Made by a program: the position numbers and the translations under genes
Assembly: GCA_023623175.1 (NCBI GenBank)
Contig: JAMNXU010000007.1
Coordinates: 1 to 64,000 of the forward strand
Direction of reading: 5' to 3'
Source: Bacillota bacterium
GTDB lineage: Bacteria > Bacillota > Clostridia > Acetivibrionales > JAMNXU01
DNA: 64,000 nucleotides
Part shown: positions 33,137-41,504 of the stretch, piece after piece
Layout of the letters: each line of letters begins with the position of its first letter
Numbering within the stretch: position 1 is the stretch's first letter
The notes under the pieces: generated by a model
Told to the model about the DNA's origin: nothing
Databases searched by the model: none
Seen by the model: the letters and a program-made list of their open reading frames with translations, nothing else

Positions 33137-35974
33137 TTATTTCTCCAGAAGCTTTACAACAAGTTCGCGGAGCTTGACGGTGTCTGCATACCTCATTTTT
33201 CCGCGGGCTGTCCACCATGATTCATAATTATCACCGGCGCTTGCCTTCATAAGATCGCCAACTATGGATTCAATCTGCTCATTGTCATAGCCGTATTTTT
33301 TCTGGAGCAGGCACAGGTATTCAATATCCTGGACAGCTCTTCTTGCCATCTTCAGCCTGAAGCTGACGTTGGGCAGATAGGAGCCTGCTCTTCCTGCGGG
33401 ATAGATGAGAGCGATGCTTGACGGCTTTTCGTAGTTTTCATAGCTGCCATAGCAGTTCCACGGCAGGTATCCCGTGCAGCCCTTGAGGTATGCTGTCATG
33501 GGCGTTGCGTAGTTATTGACCATGTTGCTTGCGTCGGGTTCGCTCATGCCGCAATATGTCCAGACTTCTTCGTTGAAGTATTCCTTCCTGTACCTGATGT
33601 AATCGGCCTGGCGCGTGGGCACGCCGGCGCTGGTGCAGCTGAGGTCAAGAAGCCCGTCGAGATAATAGGACTGCAGGTAATAGAAGGACAGATCCGCCCT
33701 GAACACTACGTTATATCCGCTCTTGAGCTCTTCCTGCACTTCCCTCAGCATTGAACCGTAGAAGTTCAATGCATGCCAGTCATCCCTGAAGAAGGGCTCG
33801 TCGAGCAGCCACCACGATGTACCGCTGGTGTTCTCGGTTACGTTTTCGGCGAAGTTCGGATCCTTGTAGTAATACTTGTTGTTGAAGAAGAATTGGAATT
33901 TTACGTTCTTCCAGCCCTTCTCATCAATGTGGATTATAAACTCCTTGAGTATTTTCTTGAATATTGTCATGTAATCGGGATCGAAATCCTCAGCAGGCAG
34001 CGAAGATTTATCGCAGTGTTCATTAATGTTGTCGGGATATTTCTCGGCTTCTATCTTAAGTTTATAATACTTGTCTATTGAAGCAGGCCAGTTTTCATGG
34101 AACGGAAGGTAGATATTGGGGATCGGTACGCCGCTCCTGGGGCAATCCTTGAATGCCTCGCCCGTGAAATATTTCTCAAATCTTTCGTCCCATTCCTTCC
34201 AGCTTTTCACGTGAACGTCTGTGCCTTCTCCTTCCAGTTCAGGCGCATATCCAGCATACACCTTGCCAAACTGGCTGTATCCCAAAACATTGTAGTTGAA
34301 CCTGTGCTCATGAATTCTTTTGAAATAGCCTTCTTCATACTTCAATGCGGTTTCGTCGGGCATATCGGTTTCCTTGTACCCTTCAAACCTGTACGAAGGC
34401 GTGTAACCGTTAAGGTCGCCTACAAAGGACAATTCGTCGGGCAGCGCGAAAGGCAGAACTTCCACATTCAGCCTGATTTCCACGGGTCTGCCGCCTGCCA
34501 GCAGGCTGATTTTGCCCGTATAACTGCCGCTGTTGATCCTGGAAGGAATGTATACATCCACATAGTATGCCTGGTACTTCTGCCCTTCCACATGGGGCTT
34601 ATGGCCCAACAGCTTGCTTATATCCTGGTCAAGGGGTATTGTGACTTCGGGATACCAGTTTTCGTCCTTGCATTTGACGTACAGAAGCCTGAAAATATCT
34701 ATTTTTTCAATGGAGTCGGAACCGTTTGTGAGCTCCTTAGACTTGATTTCTATGGGAGTGTTGATGTCCGCGTCTTTCAGAACAACCTGGAAAGACACAA
34801 ACTCGTTCTTCATTCCCTTAAGCGTGACAGCGCCGTTATGGACGAGCGAGGGTATTGTGTCCAGCGTATATTTGTTGCCGTCCATATCGTCGTGGTATAA
34901 TTCGCCGGTTACCGGGTTGACTTTTGAATTTTCGTCGATAATGTAAACTCCTTCGGCAAGCTTTGAACTTCCGGTAAGGCCGGGTCCAGCGATAGCGAGG
35001 TCAATTGACGGCCTTTCTTTCGCCCTGGTGGAAATGGCCTTAATTGTCTTTTCGGCTTTCAGCGTGTCTTTTTCCCAAAGCTGGAGCGTGACGGTGTACT
35101 GTTTTTCGGGTTCGAGCCCCGTCAGCACCGTTTTGTAAGTCTCGGTTCCGGGTTTGAACCTCGGGATTTCCCACGTGTTTCCTTCAATTATTTCCTTGCC
35201 GCTGTCCAGCAATATCCTGAAATACGGGTAATCACCGCAGCCTTTTACTTTCCACTCAAGTTCCATTTGTCCCATATCAAATCTCAGGGAGTGGGAAAAA
35301 GGAAGATCGGAAAATTCTATTATGTCAAGGTTGCCGCACAGGTCGGGCTTGACGTCCTCAGCCTCAACAAGGAGGTAGGGGGCAAAATCGCTTTCCCTTG
35401 AGTACACGTTTTTATTGAACATTGCGTATTCAAATTTTGCTATCTTGTAATCATGATATTTCTGTGCCTTGGCATCGACAAGGGCAAAGCCGTCGCACAG
35501 TCCGTACACGTTTTCATAAACAAGCGCAGGCGGAATCTCCATTCTCTGCCAGTTGTCTTTAAGGACTTCGGTCCAGCCAACATGCCACGTGCTGTTTCCG
35601 TTGGAGAAAATGAAGCGGTTGAATGAAAGATTGTTGGGCCATGGCTTGTTTTCGCCCCTTACGTCCATGTGTATGCCATCGAACTTGGGATTTTTCAGCC
35701 CGTCTCCCGTGCCTTCATCCCAGGTCGCGGTAATGGTTGAAATTTCATACTTCACTATGGGATGTTCGACGTATTTTGTATAAAGCCATGCCTTCGTGAT
35801 TTTCTTTCCCTTTAAAACGGCCGTGTCAAAGCTGAATACGGGAACATTGAACATGCCGTTGCTTTTTAATTCCTTTGATGCGCCATAATTGTGATTGCCG
35901 GTCTCCCTGGCCTTTTCAGGGAATATCCACTGGTTGACCGATGAATCCTTCGTGCATTGAAGCCTGAATTCCAT
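33137..35974 (-). CDS. GH123-like (DUF4091) glycoside hydrolase
   Basis: 945 residues. An N-terminal beta-rich region (1-200) resembles a carbohydrate-binding or discoidin-like module, followed by a fibronectin-like segment (about 215-310). The C-terminal half carries the DUF4091/GH123-type catalytic region with 'KFQFFFNNKYY', 'SWWLLDEPFFRDDW' and 'GCTGYLPWNCYGSYENYEKP'. GH123 enzymes act on N-acetylgalactosaminides, but substrates of most DUF4091 proteins are unknown. No signal peptide is present, so it should be intracellular. The ATG follows GGGAGGG. It diverges from another glycosidase-like gene across 331 bases. Confidence 0.75.
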   Translation of the reverse strand: MEFRLQCTKDSSVNQWIFPEKARETGNHNYGASKELKSNGMFNVPVFSFDTAVLKGKKITKAWLYTKYVEHPIVKYEISTITATWDEGTGDGLKNPKFDGIHMDVRGENKPWPNNLSFNRFIFSNGNSTWHVGWTEVLKDNWQRMEIPPALVYENVYGLCDGFALVDAKAQKYHDYKIAKFEYAMFNKNVYSRESDFAPYLLVEAEDVKPDLCGNLDIIEFSDLPFSHSLRFDMGQMELEWKVKGCGDYPYFRILLDSGKEIIEGNTWEIPRFKPGTETYKTVLTGLEPEKQYTVTLQLWEKDTLKAEKTIKAISTRAKERPSIDLAIAGPGLTGSSKLAEGVYIIDENSKVNPVTGELYHDDMDGNKYTLDTIPSLVHNGAVTLKGMKNEFVSFQVVLKDADINTPIEIKSKELTNGSDSIEKIDIFRLLYVKCKDENWYPEVTIPLDQDISKLLGHKPHVEGQKYQAYYVDVYIPSRINSGSYTGKISLLAGGRPVEIRLNVEVLPFALPDELSFVGDLNGYTPSYRFEGYKETDMPDETALKYEEGYFKRIHEHRFNYNVLGYSQFGKVYAGYAPELEGEGTDVHVKSWKEWDERFEKYFTGEAFKDCPRSGVPIPNIYLPFHENWPASIDKYYKLKIEAEKYPDNINEHCDKSSLPAEDFDPDYMTIFKKILKEFIIHIDEKGWKNVKFQFFFNNKYYYKDPNFAENVTENTSGTSWWLLDEPFFRDDWHALNFYGSMLREVQEELKSGYNVVFRADLSFYYLQSYYLDGLLDLSCTSAGVPTRQADYIRYRKEYFNEEVWTYCGMSEPDASNMVNNYATPMTAYLKGCTGYLPWNCYGSYENYEKPSSIALIYPAGRAGSYLPNVSFRLKMARRAVQDIEYLCLLQKKYGYDNEQIESIVGDLMKASAGDNYESWWTARGKMRYADTVKLRELVVKLLEK

Positions 35975-36305
35975 TAATAACCCTCCCGTACCTTGATCGT
36001 TTACTTATTTGGCTTGTCACCATTATTACATAATAATTGCCATGTTGAAAGCATATATTTACTGATTTATATGACTAATTTGTCCTCCGGATTTTATACT
36101 ATTTTATTAAAAGATTGACTTATAATGCGAAAAAGGCAAAAAACCTCTTAATTGGCCATGTTCTGTGATAAAATAAATCAGACGTCATGGAACAATAAAT
36201 TGCACAAAAAATCAGGAAATGAGACTTATGGTATCCGGTTGGTTATCAACCAAAAATCAAGTGGAAACGCATAAGCAAAAACTATAACAAGAGGTTGGTG
36301 TCAAG
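35975..36305. promoter_or_regulatory. divergent promoter region with a 6-3-6 operator-like palindrome
   Basis: Between the two divergent glycosidase-like genes lies TTGGTT-ATC-AACCAA (36239-36253), a perfect 6-base inverted repeat with a 3-base centre, 53 bases ahead of the plus-strand start. It has the size of a regulator half-site pair, and a LacI- or AraC-type controller would fit the context. The regulator is not in the window. The rest is AT-rich. Confidence 0.4.
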
Positions 36306-37526
36306 ATGAATTATCCAATACCGCAATTTTCCTCGGAAATTAAAAACAAGGCTAAAAATGCGCTGAACCTGGCGACCGACTGGGTTGTCAATTCCCAGAT
36401 CACACATGCGTGGCCCTATTGGACGGCTGATACAGGAAGGTTTGCATCTGTTCGCAGTATCAGGAATCCCGATATGAGAGTGCTGTATTCCATTTGCTGG
36501 AGCACGGCGCGCGCAAGCCAGGCCCTGGTTTCGGCCTACCTCATTACGGGGCGCGATGACGCTCTTGAAGCTGCGCGCAGGGCAATGAGATTTGTGGATA
36601 CCTGCCAGATAGACAGCCGATTCCTGCCTGAAAAATACCAGGGCGGCTGCCGCGAGGAAACCCCGCTGTGCGAGCAGATTGCCTACAGGGACACTATTGA
36701 GGCCGTCCAGGGATACATCAGTCTTTACCTCGCGACAAAGGAGAAAAAATACCTCGACAGGGCTGTTTTCAGCGCCGATTTCATTTTCAGGATGCACAGG
36801 GAAATCGGGACATTCCCCCATCATTACTATGACGTTATAACAGGAGAAGTCCTGCCGTGCACGAAAGACTGGGGGCGCGTCGTCATAAGCGCTGAAGCTC
36901 TCATGTTCAGCCAGCTCAACAAGCTGCTCGGAGAGGAAAGGTACTCCCGGGAAGCTTTCGATTCAATTGACTGGGTGATTGAAAATCTCCTGGGCAGCGA
37001 CGGAAGCATGAAGAACCGCGACGAGTACAATAGCGCAATGGCGCATCATGTAATCCAGGACGGGCCTTTCACCAATGTCATAACCAATGACGACGGTTTC
37101 GGCGTGGCACTTATAGCCGCCTACAGGGTGAAAGGCGATGAAAAATACAGGGAGGCTGCGCTGAGATATGGAAAATGGTGGCTTGAGCAGAAAGAAATGC
37201 CGCCCAAGTATTCATCCATAACGTCGGTGTTCAATTTCCTGCTTGACATGTACAGGTTTACCGGCGACAGTGCTTATGCCGAAAAGGCGCTGGCATACAT
37301 GGAAAGGACGCTTGAGCTCCAGAGCATAAATCCCGGTGTTCCTGAGGTTCACGGCGGTTTCAGGGGCCATGAATGCAGCTGCAGCGAAGAAGAGGAGCTT
37401 TACCCCGGCGATCCGCTCAATTACATTAGTCTCAGGACCACCATGTATGCAATGATGGCGCTGGGCAAAGTGGCCGCGGAAAATGAAGACCAGTGGAACT
37501 GCGCATACTCGGGTTTCGGCTGGTAG
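36306..37526 (+). CDS. six-hairpin-glycosidase-like protein
   Basis: 406 residues made of repeated helix pairs, such as 'ASQALVSAYLITGRDDALEAA', 'VQGYISLYLATKEKKYLDRA' and 'GVALIAAYRVKGDEKYREAA'. These have the spacing of an (alpha/alpha)6 toroid as in unsaturated glucuronyl hydrolases and related GH families. Asp and Glu residues occur in the loops, but the catalytic pair cannot be named with confidence. A Cys-rich loop 'HECSCSEEEE' lies near 360. No signal peptide is present. The ATG follows AGAGG. It pairs divergently with the GH123-like gene, suggesting a common glycan pathway. Confidence 0.65.
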   Translation: MNYPIPQFSSEIKNKAKNALNLATDWVVNSQITHAWPYWTADTGRFASVRSIRNPDMRVLYSICWSTARASQALVSAYLITGRDDALEAARRAMRFVDTCQIDSRFLPEKYQGGCREETPLCEQIAYRDTIEAVQGYISLYLATKEKKYLDRAVFSADFIFRMHREIGTFPHHYYDVITGEVLPCTKDWGRVVISAEALMFSQLNKLLGEERYSREAFDSIDWVIENLLGSDGSMKNRDEYNSAMAHHVIQDGPFTNVITNDDGFGVALIAAYRVKGDEKYREAALRYGKWWLEQKEMPPKYSSITSVFNFLLDMYRFTGDSAYAEKALAYMERTLELQSINPGVPEVHGGFRGHECSCSEEEELYPGDPLNYISLRTTMYAMMALGKVAAENEDQWNCAYSGFGW

Positions 37527-37661
37527 GCGGTCATCGTTTTTGCACTAAAAACGTTTTGACAGCAAGCCAGTAAGTATTATTACGAGAATTAAGTATTATT
37601 ACGAGAATTTATATTCAAAAAATGTTTTAATTAATAAACTTAATACTGTAATGATTTAAAG

Positions 37662-37703
37662 AAGGGCCGTCCCGAAGGATTTACCCCGGGGGCGGCCTTT
37701 TTA
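37662..37703 (+). terminator. intrinsic terminator after the glycosidase-like gene
   Basis: AAGGGCCGTCCC pairs with GGGGGCGGCCTT, allowing one G-U pair, across a 14-base loop, and is followed by five T. It lies about 135 bases after the stop codon of the gene ending at 37526. Confidence 0.8.
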
Positions 37704-37879
37704 TCCGTGTTATATATCATTCCGGCCTCTTATTGATTGAAAAAGCGGGAAATCCATCAACTAATGTATAAAGTAAATCAACTAATATTTTATTTAAATC
37801 CAGGATTAAATCCAGGACATTTCATGAAAATTCAGCAATGCATGAAAAGCAGACTAAAACAGGATTACAGACGGCATAA

Positions 37880-38098
37880 ATGGCATATTTAAAGATTTTT
37901 TGGGAAATTTCTGGCCAAAACCAAACCAAAAAGAGTTTTTTAACAGACGCTTTTCGTCCGGAATTTCACATTTACAGGAGAAATTTCTCAATAGGTATTC
38001 TTGACGAAATAATAGAGCAGCAAAAACCAATTGCGGAGGAATTGGCTGCAATGTTCCAGAAGCAGCTGGACGAGTGGCTGGCTTCAAAAGTGAAATAA
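37880..38098 (+). CDS. hypothetical 72-residue protein, doubtful
   Basis: The C-terminal half is an amphipathic helix with coding-like composition ('ILDEIIEQQKPIAEELAAMF', then QKQLDEWLASKVK). There is no convincing ribosome site before the ATG, and the N-terminus is of low quality. It could be a remnant of a longer gene or a small protein. An antisense frame over the same bases (37854-38483) is longer but looks like a shadow. The bases from 37704 to 38292 contain nothing else I can support. Confidence 0.3.
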   Translation: MAYLKIFWEISGQNQTKKSFLTDAFRPEFHIYRRNFSIGILDEIIEQQKPIAEELAAMFQKQLDEWLASKVK

Positions 38099-38292
38099 CA
38101 AGCAAGCAGCAGCAGGCCGTCGGCTGGATATTTATCGGGCGTCGGCCAGGAGCTTTTGGCAGCATCCAGGCATGCAGTTGTGCGGGAAATTCTATCCAAA
38201 GTGTGGTATAATGCTTTTGTATTCGACGGATAACAGCGCTGATCAAAATTTTGAATGAGATATGGAAAAATACAGGGAAAGGGTGTTTTAAA

Positions 38293-38802
38293 ATGGAAGG
38301 TTTCAAAAGCATTAAACCGACTGATATTGCTGAAAATGCCTTCAAACTTATCGGCAAGGACTGGATGCTGATAACGGCCGGCAACGGTGAAAGCTTCAAT
38401 ACCATGACAGCCAGCTGGGGAGGCCTCGGAGTTATCTGGAACAAAAACGTATGCTTTTGTTTCGTAAGGCCCCAGAGATACACCTATGAGTTCCTGGAAC
38501 GTGAAAGCAGCTTTACTTTGAGCTTCTTTGATGAAAAATACAGGAATGCCCTCAATATTTGCGGTTCCAAGTCCGGAAGGGACTGCGACAAGGTGGCCGA
38601 AGCGGGACTGACGCCGATGGTTTGCAGCTCTGGATCCGTTTCGTTCCGCGAAGCAAGGCTTGTTATTGAATGCAGAAAAATATACTTCCAGGATATAGAT
38701 CCGAAAAATTTCCTCGATGATTCAATAGCCGGGAATTATCCAAAAGCCGATTACCACAGGATGTACATCGGAGAAATAACCGCCTGCTGGATTAAAGAGT
38801 GA
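38293..38802 (+). CDS. flavin reductase-like FMN-binding protein
   Basis: 169 residues. The split-barrel flavin reductase family is shown by 'WMLITAGNGESFNTMTASWG', with the FMN-contact 'NTMTASWG', and 'RPQRYTYEFLERESSFTLSF'. Such proteins use FMN or FAD and NAD(P)H, or work as electron carriers. ATG at 38293 follows GGAAAGGGTG; the frame starts 14 codons earlier without support. It stands alone and ends in a clear terminator. Confidence 0.9.
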   Translation: MEGFKSIKPTDIAENAFKLIGKDWMLITAGNGESFNTMTASWGGLGVIWNKNVCFCFVRPQRYTYEFLERESSFTLSFFDEKYRNALNICGSKSGRDCDKVAEAGLTPMVCSSGSVSFREARLVIECRKIYFQDIDPKNFLDDSIAGNYPKADYHRMYIGEITACWIKE

Positions 38803-38906
38803 GAAATGCTAAAGGATGAGGGAAACTGGAAAGAAAAGAATGAGTAAACATAATAAGGGAAAAGTTGGGTAATGGATAAAGAATAAAGATTGAAGGACGC
38901 AGCGAT

Positions 38907-38938
38907 AACAGCGGCATTGCAGTTGCCGCTGTTTTTTT
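38907..38938 (+). terminator. intrinsic terminator of the flavin reductase gene
   Basis: AACAGCGGCA pairs with TGCCGCTGTT across a seven-base loop, and the stem runs directly into seven T. It separates the flavin reductase gene from the spoVA operon. Confidence 0.92.
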
Positions 38939-39043
38939 GCTGCTTTTCAACCGGGGCTTTTTCTGAATTATTTTTTCGATTAATGAAACAATAGAATAAG
39001 GAACTTTTGTTTTGACATAATTCAAAAGAAGGTGGGAGTCTAA

Positions 39044-39520
39044 ATGCCAGCAAAAAATGACAAGCTCACGCCGGAGCAGAAAAAATACCAGGAATTTGCC
39101 AAAGCGCGCGAAACAAAGCGTCCAATAGTGAAAAACTGTTTCAGGGCGTTTTGGGTGGGAGGTCTCATTTGCACGCTGGGACAGGCGATAAGCGTTTTTT
39201 TTGTAAAATACTTCAATTTTACTGAAGAAAACGCCGGGAATCCCACATCGGCGGTCTTAATACTGCTGTCGGTCATCCTGACGGGGTTGGGAGTTTATGA
39301 CCACATAGCCCAATATGCAGGAGCCGGCACCGCTGTGCCTATTACGGGTTTTGCCAATACCGTGGCTTCAGCGGCCATTGAACATAAATCCGAAGGCTAT
39401 GTGCTGGGAGTGGGCGGCAACATGTTCAAAATAGCCGGACCCGTCATAGCATTCGGCGTGGTTTCAGCCTTTGCAGTGGCAATTATCAAACTGACTTTAA
39501 AGGCGATGGGTGTGATCTGA
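39044..39520 (+). CDS. spoVAC: stage V sporulation protein AC
   Basis: 158 residues with four membrane helices after a charged N-terminus ('KLTPEQKKYQEFAKARETKR'). In Bacillus SpoVAC is a mechanosensitive channel component that moves Ca-dipicolinate into the forespore and out during germination. The ATG follows AAGAAGG with TGGGAGTC nearby. The upstream segment TGAATTA...CAATAGAA (38964-38996) is a weak candidate for a sigma-G-type promoter. The stop TGA overlaps the spoVAD start by one base. Confidence 0.95.
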   Translation: MPAKNDKLTPEQKKYQEFAKARETKRPIVKNCFRAFWVGGLICTLGQAISVFFVKYFNFTEENAGNPTSAVLILLSVILTGLGVYDHIAQYAGAGTAVPITGFANTVASAAIEHKSEGYVLGVGGNMFKIAGPVIAFGVVSAFAVAIIKLTLKAMGVI

Positions 39521-40521
39521 TGCTGACAGGTAAACAGACTTGGGTATATGACAAGCAACCGGTAATAATAAGTTCGGCCGCGGTTGGAGGTCCCTTTGAA
39601 GCGCAGGGCAACCTAGCCCAGGATTTCGACATTCTGAACGATGACATCTGGATGGGACAGAAAAGCTTTGAAAAAGCTGAGAAGAAACTCCTGGAGCAGG
39701 CCTGTGAAACCGCGATCAGCAAGGCCGGGCTGCAAAAAGAGGACATACAGTTTTTTATAAGCGGGGACCTGATCAACCAGATTGTTCCCAGCAGCTTTAC
39801 GGCCAGGACGCTGTCGATTCCGTATTTTGGAATTTATGGCGCCTGCTCGAGTTCCATGGAAGGATTGGCTCTCGCTGCCCTTTTTATCAGCAGCGGATTT
39901 GCTTCAAAAGTTTTAGTCGGCACATCGAGCCATAACGCCGCTGCCGAAAAACAGTACCGGTATCCCACTGAGTACGGCGCTCAAAAACCGCCGACGGCAC
40001 AGTGGACCGTCACGGGTGCGGGCGCGGCGCTATTGTCCGATTCCGGAACGGGACCCAGGGTAGTCGCGGCGACAATAGGCCGCGTGGTGGACATGGGCAC
40101 AAGCGACCCCTTCAACATGGGAGCGGCCATGGCTCCGGCTGCGGTTGACACCCTCGAAACGCATTTCCGCGAGCTCGGGGTCGATGCTTCCCATTATGAT
40201 ATTATTGCGACCGGCGACCTGGGCAAGCTGGGGCACAGGATAGCGAGCGATCTTCTTACGCAGCGCGGAATCGACATTCCTTCCGATAAATTCACCGATT
40301 GCGGAATGCTTGTATATAAACCGGATCAGCCTGTGTTTTCGGGGGGCAGCGGTTGTGCCTGTGCTGCCGTGGTCACCTTCGGGCACTTTATGAACCGGCT
40401 GAAAAAAGGGGAATTGAAAAGAATACTGGTTATCGCGACGGGTGCGCTTCTTTCTCCTATGTCTTATCAGCAAAAGGAAACAATACCGTGTATTGCGCAT
40501 GCCGTGGCAATTGAGGCTTAA
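39520..40521 (+). CDS. spoVAD: stage V sporulation protein AD
   Basis: 333 residues, a thiolase/ketoacyl-synthase-like fold that binds dipicolinic acid in Bacillus. Recognisable blocks are 'IISSAAVGGPFEAQGNLAQD', the cysteine block 'YGACSSSMEGLALAA' and 'FSGGSGCACAAVVTFG'. It overlaps spoVAC by one base and is followed 14 bases later by spoVAE. The length agrees with the family. Confidence 0.96.
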   Translation: MLTGKQTWVYDKQPVIISSAAVGGPFEAQGNLAQDFDILNDDIWMGQKSFEKAEKKLLEQACETAISKAGLQKEDIQFFISGDLINQIVPSSFTARTLSIPYFGIYGACSSSMEGLALAALFISSGFASKVLVGTSSHNAAAEKQYRYPTEYGAQKPPTAQWTVTGAGAALLSDSGTGPRVVAATIGRVVDMGTSDPFNMGAAMAPAAVDTLETHFRELGVDASHYDIIATGDLGKLGHRIASDLLTQRGIDIPSDKFTDCGMLVYKPDQPVFSGGSGCACAAVVTFGHFMNRLKKGELKRILVIATGALLSPMSYQQKETIPCIAHAVAIEA

Positions 40522-40535
40522 AGGAGTGCAGAGAA

Positions 40536-40889
40536 GTGGAAAAATTTATCTGGGCATTTATCGTTGGTGGCATCATATGTGTAATAGGTCAAATATTGAT
40601 GGACGGATTCAGGCTGACACCTGCTCACACCATGTGTACGCTGGTCGTGACAGGAGCGGTGCTCAGCGGTCTCGGGCTATACCAGCCGCTGGTCAAGCTG
40701 GCGGGAGCCGGAGCCACGGTGCCCATAAGCAGTTTCGGCAATTCGCTGCTCAAGGGCGCAATGCTTGAAGCCCAGCGTTCGGGGATCATTGGGGTTCTTA
40801 CGGGAATTTTTGAAGTGACCAGCGCAGGGGTTTCGGCAGCCATAATATTCGGTTTCCTTGCCTCCGTTGTTTTCAGGCCCAAGGGTTGA
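40536..40889 (+). CDS. spoVAE: stage V sporulation protein AE (AEb type)
   Basis: 117 residues, four membrane helices, related in design to SpoVAC ('GGIICVIGQILMDGF' and 'GAGATVPISSFGNSLLKGA'). GTG start after AAGGAGTG. Together with AC and AD it makes the minimal three-gene spoVA set found in Clostridia; spoVAA, AB, AEa and AF are not present here. Confidence 0.94.
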   Translation: MEKFIWAFIVGGIICVIGQILMDGFRLTPAHTMCTLVVTGAVLSGLGLYQPLVKLAGAGATVPISSFGNSLLKGAMLEAQRSGIIGVLTGIFEVTSAGVSAAIIFGFLASVVFRPKG

Positions 40890-41504
40890 TGAAATTCAGT
40901 TTTTATTTTTGTATTGATCGGGCCTGTCCGGTATCCGGCTTTGAGCGTGAAGCTTCTTTGAAGGTTATTTGGATAAAAATTCACATCCGGTGTTATACCA
41001 TCGCCGGACAAGGGTATATAAAAAGGGACCGCATATGCAAGGTCCCATTAATAATGATTGATTGAAATATGGTATACAAATCCATTATAATATATATGTC
41101 CTTTTTGAATAAATGGATTGCACCTGATAATTGTTCCGAACCTATGAATGCTTTTTGATTGAAACCAGAAACATGTACCGGATTAGAAATGGTTTCTCAA
41201 AAATATTGGTCAAAAAGATCCTTTGAAATATTGTATTAGTCTTGGAAACCTTAAAATATGCCATTTGGAATAAATCTTTGAAAATTAATCCGGAGAATGT
41301 AATTCCAATGCGGTAGCAACATTGCAAAGATCACCGTCTTAACCGATTTGTACCGGCGGCACCAGTACCGGAAAAGGCAATATTGTTAATGCTTCGCAGT
41401 TAAACTTACATTAACGGAAATTGCGGAGAAATAATAATTAACAGGCTTTGTATAAAATTTTTATAACCTTTATGGTTAAATTTTAAACGATAGGAGTAGA
41501 TGGT
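40890..41504. other. intergenic region, hairpins but no supported gene
   Basis: Two hairpins follow spoVAE: CCGGTG/CGCCGG (40988-41009) and GGGACC/GGTCCC (about 41026-41047). On the minus strand the second is followed by T5. They may end the spoVA operon. A 61-codon minus-strand frame (41142-41327) has no ribosome site. The 3' part should hold the promoter of the large gene at 41505, but no clear hexamer pair is seen. Confidence 0.4.

Noticed and set aside
33773-34900. Two long plus-strand frames (33773-34081 and 34097-34900)
   Set aside because: Both are shadows of the 945-residue GH123-like gene on the minus strand.
37854-38483. 209-codon minus-strand frame
   Set aside because: No ribosome site, low-complexity composition, and it overlaps the flavin reductase start on the other strand.
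41142-41327. 61-codon minus-strand frame upstream of PFOR
   Set aside because: AT-rich, no ribosome site, no family resemblance.
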